The notes under the pieces are model-generated. The model had not been told where the DNA came from. It made no database searches and was given only the letters and a program-made list of their open reading frames with translations. Positions 8,854 through 17,511 of a DNA stretch of 64,000 bases are shown here, piece by piece (within the stretch, counting starts at the first letter, position 1; each line of letters begins with the position of its first letter). Source of the stretch: JAAXKN01 sp036261625 (GTDB lineage: Bacteria > Bacteroidota > Ignavibacteria > Ignavibacteriales > SURF-24); the NCBI GenBank assembly GCA_036261625.1, contig DATAKL010000054.1, positions 87,166 through 151,165 on the forward strand, in the 5' to 3' direction. Position numbers and translations under genes: made by a program.

Positions 8854-9822
8854 ATGATTTTAACAGTTACACTAAATCCTCTTCTGGAACGCAGACTTGT
8901 TTTCCGTGAAGTTGAGCCCGGGAAAAACAACCGCGCCCAAAATGAATTCTTCACCGCCGGCGGCAAGGGAATTAACGTTAGCCGCCAGCTTAAATGTCTT
9001 AAAACCGAAAGCCTTGCCTTTACCTTCTTGGGAGGCAATAACGGGAAAATCTTAAGAGGCCTGCTTGGTTCCGAAAACATGAATTTTACGGCTGTGCAGA
9101 CAAAAAGTGAAACCCGTACGGCTTCGCTTGTTATGGAAGAGGGGAAAGGGCGCCTTACGACTTTCTTCGGGCTTAATTCCGAAGTGACACAGGCTGAGGC
9201 CGATGAGTTTAAGACAAAAATGAAAAAGATGATCGAAAACTCCGAGATAGTGGTTTTCTCGGGAAGTTCCCCTTCGCCCGTAACCGATGAAATTTTCCCC
9301 TACGGAATTGAACTGGCTCATGAGTTTGACAAGATCTCAATTCTTGATACATACGGAAGGCACCTCAGGCATTGCATAGAGAAGGCTCCGACTGTTATAC
9401 ACAATAACCTCAGCGAAATAGCCGAATCTCTGAATATGGAGTTAAATAGTGAAGAGGAAATTCTGCACTTTATGCAGATGCTTTATGAAAAGGGGGTAAA
9501 ACAGGTTTTTCTTACCAATGGGGCAAAACCAGGTTATGCATCCAACTTCGGTTTTCTTTATAAAACCGTGCCCGCGCAAATTAAGGAGATTGATTCTACA
9601 GGAAGCGGCGATGCCTTTACGGCAGGCGTTGCATACGGCCTGCACAGTGCAATGACATTTGAAGAGACCCTTTCTTTTGCTCAGGGACTGGGAGCCTTAA
9701 ATGCAGCCTCGTGGGATATCTGTAAAGCGGATCCTGACCAGGTTCCTGATGTTCAGAAGGATGTTAAAATATCCACTCTCGGCAAAAAGATAAATACACT
9801 GAATATCAAACCCGCCAGGTAG
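8854..9822 (+). CDS. PfkB-family sugar kinase (1-phosphofructokinase/tagatose-6-phosphate kinase type)
   Basis: A ribokinase-family kinase of the FruK/LacC subgroup. MILTVTLNPLLERR at the N-terminus matches the FruK pattern. AGGKGINVSRQLK is PfkB signature 1, and DSTGSGDAFTAGVAYG is signature 2 with the catalytic Asp in GSGDAF. It would phosphorylate a phosphosugar such as fructose-1-phosphate; the exact substrate cannot be told, and no PTS genes are nearby. I prefer ATG 8854 over TTG 8839 because it starts at the conserved beta-strand. The gene is convergent with the next one, with 7 bases between stops and a small GCCAGG/CCTGGC hairpin across the junction. Confidence 0.85.
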   Translation: MILTVTLNPLLERRLVFREVEPGKNNRAQNEFFTAGGKGINVSRQLKCLKTESLAFTFLGGNNGKILRGLLGSENMNFTAVQTKSETRTASLVMEEGKGRLTTFFGLNSEVTQAEADEFKTKMKKMIENSEIVVFSGSSPSPVTDEIFPYGIELAHEFDKISILDTYGRHLRHCIEKAPTVIHNNLSEIAESLNMELNSEEEILHFMQMLYEKGVKQVFLTNGAKPGYASNFGFLYKTVPAQIKEIDSTGSGDAFTAGVAYGLHSAMTFEETLSFAQGLGALNAASWDICKADPDQVPDVQKDVKISTLGKKINTLNIKPAR

Positions 9823-9829
9823 TCCCTGG

Positions 9830-10546
9830 CTAGAGGATAAGGTCTATTCTTGGTTTCGGTGAACCCAGTGTGTCGACGGGAGAATTAAAGAGTATGGAAA
9901 CCTGCATATTCGGGGCCAGTGCGGCATCCTTTCCCGGCTTATTTTCCAGAACAGGGCTTTTCATTGTGGAAGAAACCGCATCTTCTGTTTTCAGCGTGCC
10001 TGCGGCAGCCGGAATTGTGCCTGCACTATTGTCTGTGCCTGCAAGACTTAAATCCTGCTGAAGCTGTGCTTTTGCCTCGGCTTCTATTTTTGCTGCAGCT
10101 GCGGCAACGGACATGTCCTGAGCCGAAGGGTCTGCCGGAGCACTGGCTGCCCTTCTGATGCGTTCCATTTTTGCAATGGTTGCCTTGGGGCTTAGCGAGG
10201 TGGCAGAAGTGTCTATATGCACCTCTCCTGAAACGGCGTACCTTTTGCCGTCGGGACCTACCCTGTAAGTAAAAGATTTGCCCCGGAAGAGTTCACCGGC
10301 CGCGGCCTGGTGTGCAGCTTCATGCTGTTGAACCTGCCTGTCTATCTTCTCCAGTTCTTCAATGATTTTCTTATCTCTTTCAGCGCGTGCATCATCAGAA
10401 ATCCGGATGGAATCACCGACTGGTTTACCGGAAGAATTCACTTCAGTTTTAGATTCCCCCTGCCTTTTCACATATTCTTCTGTGCCTGTGACAGCGACAG
10501 GATCAATAGTATAAGTTGAAGCCTGAATTGAATTTGTGTTTTCCAT
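9830..10546 (-). CDS. SprA-related putative metalloprotease
   Basis: A 238-residue protein of the SprA-related family (putative metalloprotease catalytic domain). The zinc-type motif HEAAH lies at residues 75-79, preceded by a charged helix (IIEELEKIDRQVQQ). GPDGKRYAVSGEVHIDTS follows, and then an Ala-rich helical stretch. The N-terminus (MENTNSIQAST) and the Pro/Ala-rich C-terminus look disordered. There is no signal peptide. Proteins of this type are uncharacterised and the protease role is inferred from HExxH. It is transcribed alone on the minus strand, convergent with the sugar kinase. Confidence 0.8.
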   Translation of the reverse strand: MENTNSIQASTYTIDPVAVTGTEEYVKRQGESKTEVNSSGKPVGDSIRISDDARAERDKKIIEELEKIDRQVQQHEAAHQAAAGELFRGKSFTYRVGPDGKRYAVSGEVHIDTSATSLSPKATIAKMERIRRAASAPADPSAQDMSVAAAAAKIEAEAKAQLQQDLSLAGTDNSAGTIPAAAGTLKTEDAVSSTMKSPVLENKPGKDAALAPNMQVSILFNSPVDTLGSPKPRIDLIL

Positions 10547-10653
10547 GTTCGTTTTTATTACTTATACTTATCCTTAATCATATTATCGGCACTTTGAGAG
10601 AATTGTTTAGCGGTTAATTGGGTGAAAGGACGGTTTTTTCAGACTGCACGATA

Positions 10654-11382
10654 CTATAAACTCAGCATTTCCCTGAATTTAAGCGAGCGGCGCCTGGAGA
10701 TTTCGATTCTTGTTCCTCCCCTTAAGACGGCAATAAGCCCTCCGCTTATGGAAGTCTCGATTTGTTCAATCCATTTGAGGTTTATAATGCAGCTTCTGTT
10801 TGCCCTGAAGAAATTCTTAGGATCGAGCCTCTCATCTATGGAGTTCAGGGATTTAAGCACAAGAGGCTTGAACTGCTCGAAATAAACTCTTACATAATTG
10901 CCTTCAGATTCAAAGAACCTGACCTGGGAAAGTCTGACGAACCAGCATTTTTCGCCGTCTTTGACAAAAATCTGGTCATCCTCAGTAAGCATGTTCCGGC
11001 TGGATATTTGAGCATTTGTCTTTAGGATAAGGTCTTTTCTGCTTAAAACCTTTTTTACCGCGTCCTCAAGTCTGCGGGGCAGAATAGGCTTCAGGAGGTA
11101 ATCGAGTGCATTATACTCAAATGCCTTGAGGGCGAATTCGTCGTATGCGGTGGTAAATATTACCTCAGGAATGTTATCGAGCTTTTCAAGGAGCTCAAAG
11201 CCGTCCATTCCGGGCATCTGAATATCAAGGAATAAAAGCTCGGGCTCCAGAGTCCTTATTTTCTCCATGGCATCTTCCGTATTAACGGCCTCGCCGGCAA
11301 CTGTAATTTCCGGGTACGGGGCAAGAAGCCTTTTCAATTCAACACGGGCAAGTCTTTCGTCGTCAATAATAAGGGCCTTCAT
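10654..11382 (-). CDS. LytTR-family response regulator
   Basis: A 242-residue DNA-binding response regulator. The N-terminal receiver has the acid pocket (IIDDERLAR), the phospho-acceptor D53 (FLDIQMPGMDG) and the conserved Lys in DYLLKPI. The C-terminal LytTR domain (about 140-240) is marked by FFESEGNYVRVYF and ANRSCIINL. LytTR regulators bind imperfect direct repeats and usually control their own or envelope genes. The gene lies 39 bases downstream of its partner kinase and is probably co-transcribed with it. Confidence 0.92.
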   Translation of the reverse strand: MKALIIDDERLARVELKRLLAPYPEITVAGEAVNTEDAMEKIRTLEPELLFLDIQMPGMDGFELLEKLDNIPEVIFTTAYDEFALKAFEYNALDYLLKPILPRRLEDAVKKVLSRKDLILKTNAQISSRNMLTEDDQIFVKDGEKCWFVRLSQVRFFESEGNYVRVYFEQFKPLVLKSLNSIDERLDPKNFFRANRSCIINLKWIEQIETSISGGLIAVLRGGTRIEISRRRSLKFREMLSL

Positions 11383-11421
11383 TTTTACCTCATATGAAAA
11401 AGTAACTGGTGCTTCAAATTA

Positions 11422-12447
11422 TTAAACAGGAATTATAACTTCGGCCGAAACAAAATCTTCAGACATCTTCTTCAGACAGAAGGAAGCTTTTCTTCCGTAT
11501 AAAAGCGAAAGTCTCTGCCGGGTGTTTCTTACTCCATAGCCCTCAGAGGATTCGTCATCTGTAAGGGTGCCGGAATTTCTTATCTCAAGCCTTAGGGTTC
11601 CATCAGAGTAAACTGACTTTACATGCAGCTCACCCCCCATGGGGAGCCTTGAAATGCCGTGTTTTATTCCGTTTTCGCACAGGGTCTGTATCATCAAAGG
11701 GGGCACCTGAACCTTAAGGGAAGAAGGATCTATATTCATCTTTACCTTTAGTCTTTCCTCATAGCGTATCGATTCCAATTCAAGGTAGTCGTTTACAATC
11801 TGCAGCTCTTCTTCAAGGGAAACAGTCTGGTTGTCGTTGACCCGGAGAGAATACCTCAGGAGACTTGAAAGCTGTGAAAGAGCGCATTGTGCTTTCTCAG
11901 GGTTCTCATTTATGAGTCCTGAAATGCTGTTAAGTGCGTTAAAGATGAAGTGAGGATTCATCTGCGATTTGAGGGCACTCAGCTCAAAATCCTTCAGAAG
12001 CATTTCGTAACGCAGAGCGTCGAGCCTGGCGTTGTTGTAATTTTCAAAGTAATGGATGGCAAAGTAGATGACCGCCCAGGCAAAGTTCAGGAAGCTGCGG
12101 TTAATATAATTAAGGAAAACACGGTTAAAGTTGATGTCTTTAAGATCTTTAATCTCAGGGACATAGAACACGGCAAAAAGAAGAGCCTCAATAATAAAAG
12201 CCAGAATGAGGGATGAAATGACTATTCTTAAAATGTTTTTCTGTATCGGCAGCTCCAGCCATTTGTTCCTGATTATTACACTGCGGTATAGGTGCGTAAG
12301 TCCAAGCTGAAGAACCAGTACAACTGCTGAAAAAGAAAATTTCTCGCTGAATGTTCTTGAAGGCTGAAAAGAAAACAAAAACAATATGAGAGTATAAAGA
12401 CCCCAGCCGCACAGCTGGCAGATCCAGTATTTCTGTTTGCGTGTCAT
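11422..12447 (-). CDS. LytS/YehU-type sensor histidine kinase
   Basis: A sensor kinase of the His_kinase (LytS/YehU) class. About four hydrophobic N-terminal helices precede the H-box SQMNPHFIFNALNSISGLI and a GHKL ATPase domain ending near YGRKASF. It would phosphorylate the adjacent LytTR regulator. I place the start at ATG 12447 (MTRKQKYWICQLCGW), where recognisable membrane topology begins. The frame stays open upstream to 12576, but only through the 15-bp tandem repeat, which would encode an odd FFTLR-type repeat. The stimulus is unknown. Confidence 0.88.
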   Translation of the reverse strand: MTRKQKYWICQLCGWGLYTLILFLFSFQPSRTFSEKFSFSAVVLVLQLGLTHLYRSVIIRNKWLELPIQKNILRIVISSLILAFIIEALLFAVFYVPEIKDLKDINFNRVFLNYINRSFLNFAWAVIYFAIHYFENYNNARLDALRYEMLLKDFELSALKSQMNPHFIFNALNSISGLINENPEKAQCALSQLSSLLRYSLRVNDNQTVSLEEELQIVNDYLELESIRYEERLKVKMNIDPSSLKVQVPPLMIQTLCENGIKHGISRLPMGGELHVKSVYSDGTLRLEIRNSGTLTDDESSEGYGVRNTRQRLSLLYGRKASFCLKKMSEDFVSAEVIIPV

Positions 12448-12478
12448 TTTCGAAGTTAAACCCGGCTGCTGAATAAAA

Positions 12479-12552
12479 GTGAAAAACCTTAAGACGAAAA
12501 ACTTTAAGGTGAAAAACCTTAAGGTGAAAAACCTTATGGTGAAAACTTTAAG
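12479..12552. repeat. Five-copy 15-bp tandem repeat upstream of the LytS-type kinase
   Basis: Four full units and a fifth one base shorter are visible: GTGAAAAACCTTAAG, ACGAAAAACTTTAAG, GTGAAAAACCTTAAG, GTGAAAAACCTTATG, GTGAAAACTTTAAG. At the unit junctions AAGG and CCTT can pair across TGAAAAA. It begins 32 bases upstream of the preferred kinase start (minus strand), in its likely leader or promoter. The unit length is a multiple of three, so an open frame runs through it. Confidence 0.85.
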
Positions 12553-12853
12553 TGAAAATAATAAAAACAGCTCCAATTAACAAAGAAAATGTATGAATGG
12601 CAGATTCCTCTGACGAATGGCCCCCGGGGTGTCGTATCTTAAGTACACAATAAGTTCACTTCTCAGTACAAGAATTTCATCCCTTCCGTTAAAACAGAGG
12701 GTTTTCTTCAGGCATACTATTTGAAACACCACTGTTAAAGGGGAACAAATAATGAGAATGGGCTCATGTTTATGCTCTAAAAAGACAGCAAAAACAGTTG
12801 CTCAATTTAATTACATTACCTGCATTAAATGCAGAGAGACTAAGGAGTTCGAT

Positions 12854-13495
12854 ATGAGACGCATGAAAAATCACCTGATATTACTTGCAGCAGTTCTGAT
12901 CATGGCATCCGTAAAAATTGATGCACAGATAAATGCCGGAATTTCAGTGGGCCCGAGGGGCCTGAACGGATTCTATATGAGAATAGGCAGTTATTTCAGG
13001 GTCCCTCAAAGAGAAGTTATTATTGTCAGGGACAGAAAGCTTCCGGATGAGGAAATACCTGTTGTGTTCTTTGTAGCCAGAAGGGCAGGCGTTTCTCCCA
13101 GGGAAGTTGCCGCCGTGAGATGCCAGGGTTATTCGTGGACGGATATAACCTACCGCTTTGGACTCGGTCCTGAGATCTTTTTCCCCGGAAGAGTTTTCCA
13201 GGGCCCTCCTTACGGGAAAGCCTGGGGATATTATAAACACCGCAGAAGAAGCTATATAAGCGACTATGACATTATAAGGGCAGTAAACTCAAGAATGAAC
13301 TCTGAAAGCTATTATGGCCGTGAGAATTACGGCGGGAAAATAAGAGAAAGAGGAAGCTACCAGGATAAGAATGACGTGTATAATGGAAATGGACGTGACT
13401 CCGGGGATGATTACAACTATCACAACAGGGATAACCGGAATAATAATGACAACAGAAACGACAACTATGGGTACGGTGATCCTAAGAACCGTTAA
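12854..13495 (+). CDS. Secreted protein of unknown function with Asn/Tyr/Arg-rich tail
   Basis: ATG 12854 has TAAGGAG at 12841-12847, and a signal peptide follows at once (NHLILLAAVLIMASVKIDA). An open frame from 12752 exists, but it would bury the signal peptide behind 34 residues. The mature protein has a conserved-looking core: VVFFVARRAGVSPREVAAVR, then SWTDITYRFGLGPEIFFPG. A low-complexity tail rich in Asn, Asp, Tyr, Gly and Arg follows from about residue 145 to the end. I do not recognise a named family. The strong terminator at 13524-13575 closes it. The 400 bases before it (from 12448) hold only the tandem repeat and an AT-rich stretch, probably divergent promoters. Confidence 0.72.
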   Translation: MRRMKNHLILLAAVLIMASVKIDAQINAGISVGPRGLNGFYMRIGSYFRVPQREVIIVRDRKLPDEEIPVVFFVARRAGVSPREVAAVRCQGYSWTDITYRFGLGPEIFFPGRVFQGPPYGKAWGYYKHRRRSYISDYDIIRAVNSRMNSESYYGRENYGGKIRERGSYQDKNDVYNGNGRDSGDDYNYHNRDNRNNNDNRNDNYGYGDPKNR

Positions 13496-13523
13496 TTTAA
13501 GTCTCCTTTCCCTGAAAAGCAGG

Positions 13524-13575
13524 GCAGAAAACCCGGCGCCGCATGCCTTCGGCCGGATTTTCTGCTTTCTTTTTT
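13524..13575 (+). terminator. Rho-independent terminator after the secreted unknown
   Basis: Arms GCAGAAAACCCGGC and GGCCGGATTTTCTGC pair with one mismatch. The tail is TTTCTTTTTT. It lies 28 bases after the stop codon. Confidence 0.78.
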
Positions 13576-13676
13576 CCCCTGTGTGTCCTTCCCCTGTGCA
13601 TGAATCCTTTTTGTGTTTTATTTTTACAGGAAAAGGCGTAAGTTTCCTCTTCTTTTGAACCCTGAAAACTTAACTT

Positions 13677-15440
13677 ATGCATAAAAAACCTTTATTCATA
13701 CTCATATTCGTTATCTTTCTTTCGCCTGCCTTTTGGCCTCAGGTAATTGAAAGAATAGACGTTTCGGGTAGTGTATTCAGTAAGAATGAGTACCTGAGCT
13801 GGAGCGGTGCGCGCGTAGGAATGAAGGTTTTTCCGTCTATTCTGGACAGTATAAAGCTGAACCTGAGCCGGCGGCTTTCCGAGGCTGGATATTATCATCC
13901 CTCATTTGAAGGCACGGGCTTTGAAACCTCAGCCGACACTCAGAAGGCAGTCCTTAGCATAAATGTCCGTCCCGGAAATCCTTCCTATGTCAGGAATATC
14001 ACCATAAACGGGGCTTCGGGAGACGATTCAGTTTACCTCGGCAGACTCTTTGGTTTCATGAAAGGGCAGGTCTTTACAAAGCCAGGTCTTGAAGGGAACA
14101 TCTCCTCTTCGCTCGATTACCTGGAGGAAAAAGGCTTTCCGTTTGCAAAAGTAATACTCAGCTCAATCTACCTGGAAAGAGATTCCCTTTCCCTGCGAGA
14201 TGCTGCAGATATATTCATCAGGATTGATAAAGGTAATATTACAAGAATCGACGAGCTTAAGGTAAAAGGAAACTCAAAAACCTCGGATGACGTCATCTTA
14301 AGGGAATTAAGAATTAAAACAGGCGGACTTTATTCACAAAAGCTTATTGATGAAATTCCCCAAAGGCTCGACCGCCTGAGGTTTTTTGAGCCTGTTGAGG
14401 AGCCTTCGTATTATCTTGACTCCAGGGGTAAGGGCGTACTGCTCATAAATGTAAAGGAAAAACAGACCAATAATTTCGACGGCATATTGGGTTATCTGCC
14501 CGGCGTGGGGGATAAGGATAAGGGATATCTGACCGGACTGGTTAATGTTACGCTGCGCAACATAATGGGCACCGGAAGGGCAGCTGCAATCAGATGGCAG
14601 CAGCTGGACAGATACTCACAGGACCTGGAGCTGAGGTATCTGGAACCATGGATATTTAATTTCCCATTCAACATTAACCTGGGACTTGTGCAGCACAAGC
14701 AGGATACAACTTATATTCAGAGGAGATATGAGGCTTCCTTAGAGTACCTGGCAACCGGGGAGCTGTCGGCCTCACTGCTGCTTTCGACTGAAGACGTAAT
14801 CCCTTCAGAAAGAGGGCAGAGCTTTCTTACTGTTTTTAATTCCTCTTCGGTATCCACCGGGGCAAACCTGAAGATTGATACCAGGGATGATTTCTACGCT
14901 CCCACAAAGGGTATTTACTTCCTTAACAGCTACACCTTCAGCAGAAAAAAAATTAACGGTCCCTTAAGGTTTCTTACCCCGGATTTAGCCAGGAATATAA
15001 ACCAGCAGCGTATTGCAGTTGATTTAAGCATTTTCTATGAGATTTTTAACCGCCAGGTTGCGGCCCTGGGGCTTCACGGCAGGGAATTAAGAAGTTCGGT
15101 TTATGAGGCAAGCGACCTCTACCGTTTCGGCGGCGCAAACACTTTAAGAGGCTACAATGAAAACCAGTTTCTGGCTAACAGGCTTCTATGGTCCAACCTG
15201 GAGTACCGTGTGCTTTTGTCCCGAAGAACATACGGATTTTTATTCCTCGATTCAGGCTATTACTTAAGAAACGCTGAGCCTGAGCGGAACCTTCAGCGCA
15301 TCTCGGCATTTAAGACGGGCTACGGACTGGGTATTAACCTTGAAACGGGTTTTGGCGTTCTTAGCGTCAGCTACGCACTGGGGCAGGGGGACACGTTCAG
15401 CCAGGGGAAAATACACCTGGGACTTGTAAACGAGTTTTAA
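13677..15440 (+). CDS. BamA/TamA-family outer membrane protein
   Basis: A 587-residue Omp85-superfamily protein: signal peptide (PLFILIFVIFLSPAFWPQ), then about three POTRA domains (roughly residues 20-265). The clearest POTRA is ITRIDELKVKGNSKTSDDVILRELRI written across residues 181-206. The C-terminal bacterial surface antigen barrel runs from about 270 to the end (DTRDDFYAPTKG, LYRFGGANTLRGYNENQF with the RGY motif, final beta strand GKIHLGLVNEF). The last residue is Phe, as expected for a BAM substrate. It is shorter than canonical BamA (about 800), so it may be a TamA-like or accessory Omp85 protein. A 15-bp tandem repeat spans its stop codon. Confidence 0.86.
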   Translation: MHKKPLFILIFVIFLSPAFWPQVIERIDVSGSVFSKNEYLSWSGARVGMKVFPSILDSIKLNLSRRLSEAGYYHPSFEGTGFETSADTQKAVLSINVRPGNPSYVRNITINGASGDDSVYLGRLFGFMKGQVFTKPGLEGNISSSLDYLEEKGFPFAKVILSSIYLERDSLSLRDAADIFIRIDKGNITRIDELKVKGNSKTSDDVILRELRIKTGGLYSQKLIDEIPQRLDRLRFFEPVEEPSYYLDSRGKGVLLINVKEKQTNNFDGILGYLPGVGDKDKGYLTGLVNVTLRNIMGTGRAAAIRWQQLDRYSQDLELRYLEPWIFNFPFNINLGLVQHKQDTTYIQRRYEASLEYLATGELSASLLLSTEDVIPSERGQSFLTVFNSSSVSTGANLKIDTRDDFYAPTKGIYFLNSYTFSRKKINGPLRFLTPDLARNINQQRIAVDLSIFYEIFNRQVAALGLHGRELRSSVYEASDLYRFGGANTLRGYNENQFLANRLLWSNLEYRVLLSRRTYGFLFLDSGYYLRNAEPERNLQRISAFKTGYGLGINLETGFGVLSVSYALGQGDTFSQGKIHLGLVNEF

Positions 15441-15470
15441 CGGGAAGAATTTTAACGGGAAGAATTTTAT
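15435..15470 (+). repeat. 15-bp tandem repeat across the stop codon of the Omp85 gene
   Basis: The unit TTTTAACGGGAAGAA occurs twice in tandem (15435-15449 and 15450-15464), and a partial third copy (TTTTAT) follows. The TAA stop of the Omp85 gene is inside the first unit and is repeated in the second. Confidence 0.85.
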
Positions 15471-15499
15471 TGTTTTAGGTTTTATTTCTATTTTTGTAA

Positions 15500-16372
15500 A
15501 TGAAATCTCTTTTGACTATGGATAAATCCGTGAAAAAACTGGCCTCAGCTGTTCAAATAATCCGCCCCGTGAACGTACTTATTACATTCTTTACCATTTT
15601 TGTGGCGGGAGTAATCTGTTCAAAAGGGGGATTCCTGTGGATGAATATCCTTTTTGCCTCCTTGTCAGGGAGCCTGGCTGCCTCGGCAGGCAACGTAATA
15701 AACGACATAATTGACATTGAAATAGACCGCATTAACCGTCCTAAAAGGCCTCTGCCTTCAGGAAAAATGACTAAGAAGGAAGCCTTCTTTCTATACGGAT
15801 TCTTTAATTTAGCAGGGCTTGTTTTAACATTCTTTATTAACTTCCCGGCGTTCGTTATTTACATTCTTTCTGTAATTGCAATTTTTCTTTATTCATACCG
15901 TTTTAAGGGAATTCCCCTGGTGGGAAATTTTGTTGTAGGTGTTCTGACGGCACTGGCCTTTGTTTTCGGGGGCGCGGCAGCAGAAAATTACAGTCTGACA
16001 ATAATACCGGCTTTTTTTGCCTTTCTTGTCAACTTTATCCGTGAGATCATTAAGGATATGGAGGACATAGAGGGCGACAGCAGGAACAGGATTCTTACTT
16101 TCCCCCAGAAATACGGCTTTAAGAGGAGTATACAGCTTGTCGGATTTTTGACTATATTTCTTATGGCATTCACCTTTGTGCCGTTTTATATGCATATTTA
16201 CAGGATTGAGTATTTTATACTGATAATGAACGGCGTGAATTTATTTTTTATATTTTTTTTGAAACTTCTCCTCAGGCCTCAAGCAGGGCGCTTAAGACTT
16301 TCTTTTATGAGCAATCTGCTTAAAGCGGCAATGATTCTGGGTCTTATTGCAATATATCTGGGAAATAAATGA
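15500..16372 (+). CDS. UbiA-family prenyltransferase (geranylgeranylglyceryl-phosphate geranylgeranyltransferase type)
   Basis: A 290-residue membrane prenyltransferase with about eight helices. The first Asp-rich motif is NDIIDIEIDRINRPKRPLPSG and the second is KDMEDIEGDSRNRILTFP; both bind the Mg-diphosphate of the prenyl donor. The sequence style (IRPVNVLITFFTIFVAG at the N-terminus) is like the DGGGP synthases that build archaeal-type ether lipids and their FCB-group homologues, rather than UbiA of ubiquinone synthesis. The acceptor is therefore an inference. Its stop overlaps the start of rnhB by 4 bases (ATGA), which indicates translational coupling. Confidence 0.82.
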   Translation: MKSLLTMDKSVKKLASAVQIIRPVNVLITFFTIFVAGVICSKGGFLWMNILFASLSGSLAASAGNVINDIIDIEIDRINRPKRPLPSGKMTKKEAFFLYGFFNLAGLVLTFFINFPAFVIYILSVIAIFLYSYRFKGIPLVGNFVVGVLTALAFVFGGAAAENYSLTIIPAFFAFLVNFIREIIKDMEDIEGDSRNRILTFPQKYGFKRSIQLVGFLTIFLMAFTFVPFYMHIYRIEYFILIMNGVNLFFIFFLKLLLRPQAGRLRLSFMSNLLKAAMILGLIAIYLGNK

Positions 16373-16983
16373 AAAATTTCGACAATTCTTTTTTATCCGA
16401 GGCTGTTAGTCTTCTTGCCGGCATTGACGAGGCGGGGCGGGGCCCGCTGGCAGGACCTGTTGTAGCTGCCTCGGTTGTCTTCGATCCGATGGTTTGCATT
16501 AAGAAAGTAAATGATTCAAAAAAACTCAGTGAACCGTTGCGCGAAGAGCTTTACCTGGAAATTACTGAAAAAGCGCTCGCCTGGTCGGTATGTGCTGTAA
16601 GTCATGAGGAGATAGACAGAATCAACATACTTCAGGCCTCTCTTCTTGCAATGAAGAATTCCCTGGAGTCTTTAGGCATGGTGCCGGATCTTGCCATTAT
16701 AGACGGTAACAAAGTCTTTTCAAGTCAGATTCCATCGGTGGCAATAGTTAAAGGGGATGGAAAATCCTTCTCAATTGCAGCTGCATCCATTTTGGCAAAG
16801 GTTACGCGGGACCGCATGATGAAGGAGCTTTCAGAGGTCTGTCCGGAGTATCTGTGGCATAAGAATAAAGGTTACGGCACAGCTGAACACATAAAGGCCC
16901 TGAAGGCTTTTGGCCCGAGTCCATATCACAGAAAAACATTCCTTAAGAACTTTCTTTCAGGCGAAAATGAGCCTGGAATCTAA
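16369..16983 (+). CDS. rnhB: Ribonuclease HII
   Basis: A 204-residue RNase HII that removes ribonucleotides and RNA primers from RNA-DNA hybrids. The metal-binding acids are all visible: GIDEAGRGPLAGP (Asp and Glu), AIIDGNKVF (Asp), and AAASILAKVTRDRMM (Asp). SFSIAAASI and the C-terminal HKGYGTAEH-like block (HKNKGYGTAEHIKAL) also match. The start overlaps the UbiA stop by 4 bases, and the end overlaps yraN by 17 bases. Confidence 0.95.
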   Translation: MKNFDNSFLSEAVSLLAGIDEAGRGPLAGPVVAASVVFDPMVCIKKVNDSKKLSEPLREELYLEITEKALAWSVCAVSHEEIDRINILQASLLAMKNSLESLGMVPDLAIIDGNKVFSSQIPSVAIVKGDGKSFSIAAASILAKVTRDRMMKELSEVCPEYLWHKNKGYGTAEHIKALKAFGPSPYHRKTFLKNFLSGENEPGI

Positions 16984-17326
16984 CAAGGCAGGCCGCGAGG
17001 GTGAAGACCTGGCTGCCCGGATGCTGGAGAGCAAAGGATACAGCATAATTGAAAGAAATTACCACTTCGGTAAAGGGGAGATAGACATTGTGGCCCTGGA
17101 CGGGGAGACACTCGTATTTGTGGAAGTAAAGTACAGGCAGAACCTGGAGTACGGCGAGCCGGAGTACAGCATTACGCCCCAGAAAATCAAGCAGATAAGA
17201 AAAATGGCCCGCTGCTATCTCTTTGATAAACATATAGATGAAAATGCCTGCAGATTCGATGTTGTGGCAATTCTTGAGGAAATTCCGGGAAAGCCGCTTG
17301 TAAATTACTATAAAGATGCCTTCTGA
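16967..17326 (+). CDS. yraN: UPF0102/YraN-family endonuclease-like protein
   Basis: A 119-residue protein of the YraN family (restriction-endonuclease-like fold). It has the usual order: KAGREGEDLAARML, GYSIIERNYHFGKGEIDIVA, then LVFVEVKYR, with the catalytic-type D...ExK triad. The family often sits next to rnhB, as here. The biological role is unsettled and a DNA or RNA processing function is inferred. ATG 16967 is preferred over TTG 16910, since the shorter form starts at the conserved N-terminus and still overlaps rnhB. The 185 bases after it are AT-rich and probably carry the promoter of the mla operon. Confidence 0.9.
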   Translation: MSLESNKAGREGEDLAARMLESKGYSIIERNYHFGKGEIDIVALDGETLVFVEVKYRQNLEYGEPEYSITPQKIKQIRKMARCYLFDKHIDENACRFDVVAILEEIPGKPLVNYYKDAF

Positions 17327-17511
17327 GGCTCTTTTGTCTTAAGTACAATTTGATTACATTTTTAACTTAAATAATTTAATTTTTGTGCGGCGAAAAGTAT
17401 TATATTAAATGTGCAGATTCACAGGATATGATTTTTTGCTATAAAGCAGATTATTAAAATGTGCGCATATTTGCTATCTTATAATAATCAGGGGAAACCA
17501 AAAAAAACTTA

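Noticed and set aside
12448..12576. N-terminal extension of the LytS-type kinase through the 15-bp repeats
   Set aside because: The extension encodes only a repeated FFTLR-like string, and the normal membrane domain begins at ATG 12447. I keep it as an open question in the findings.
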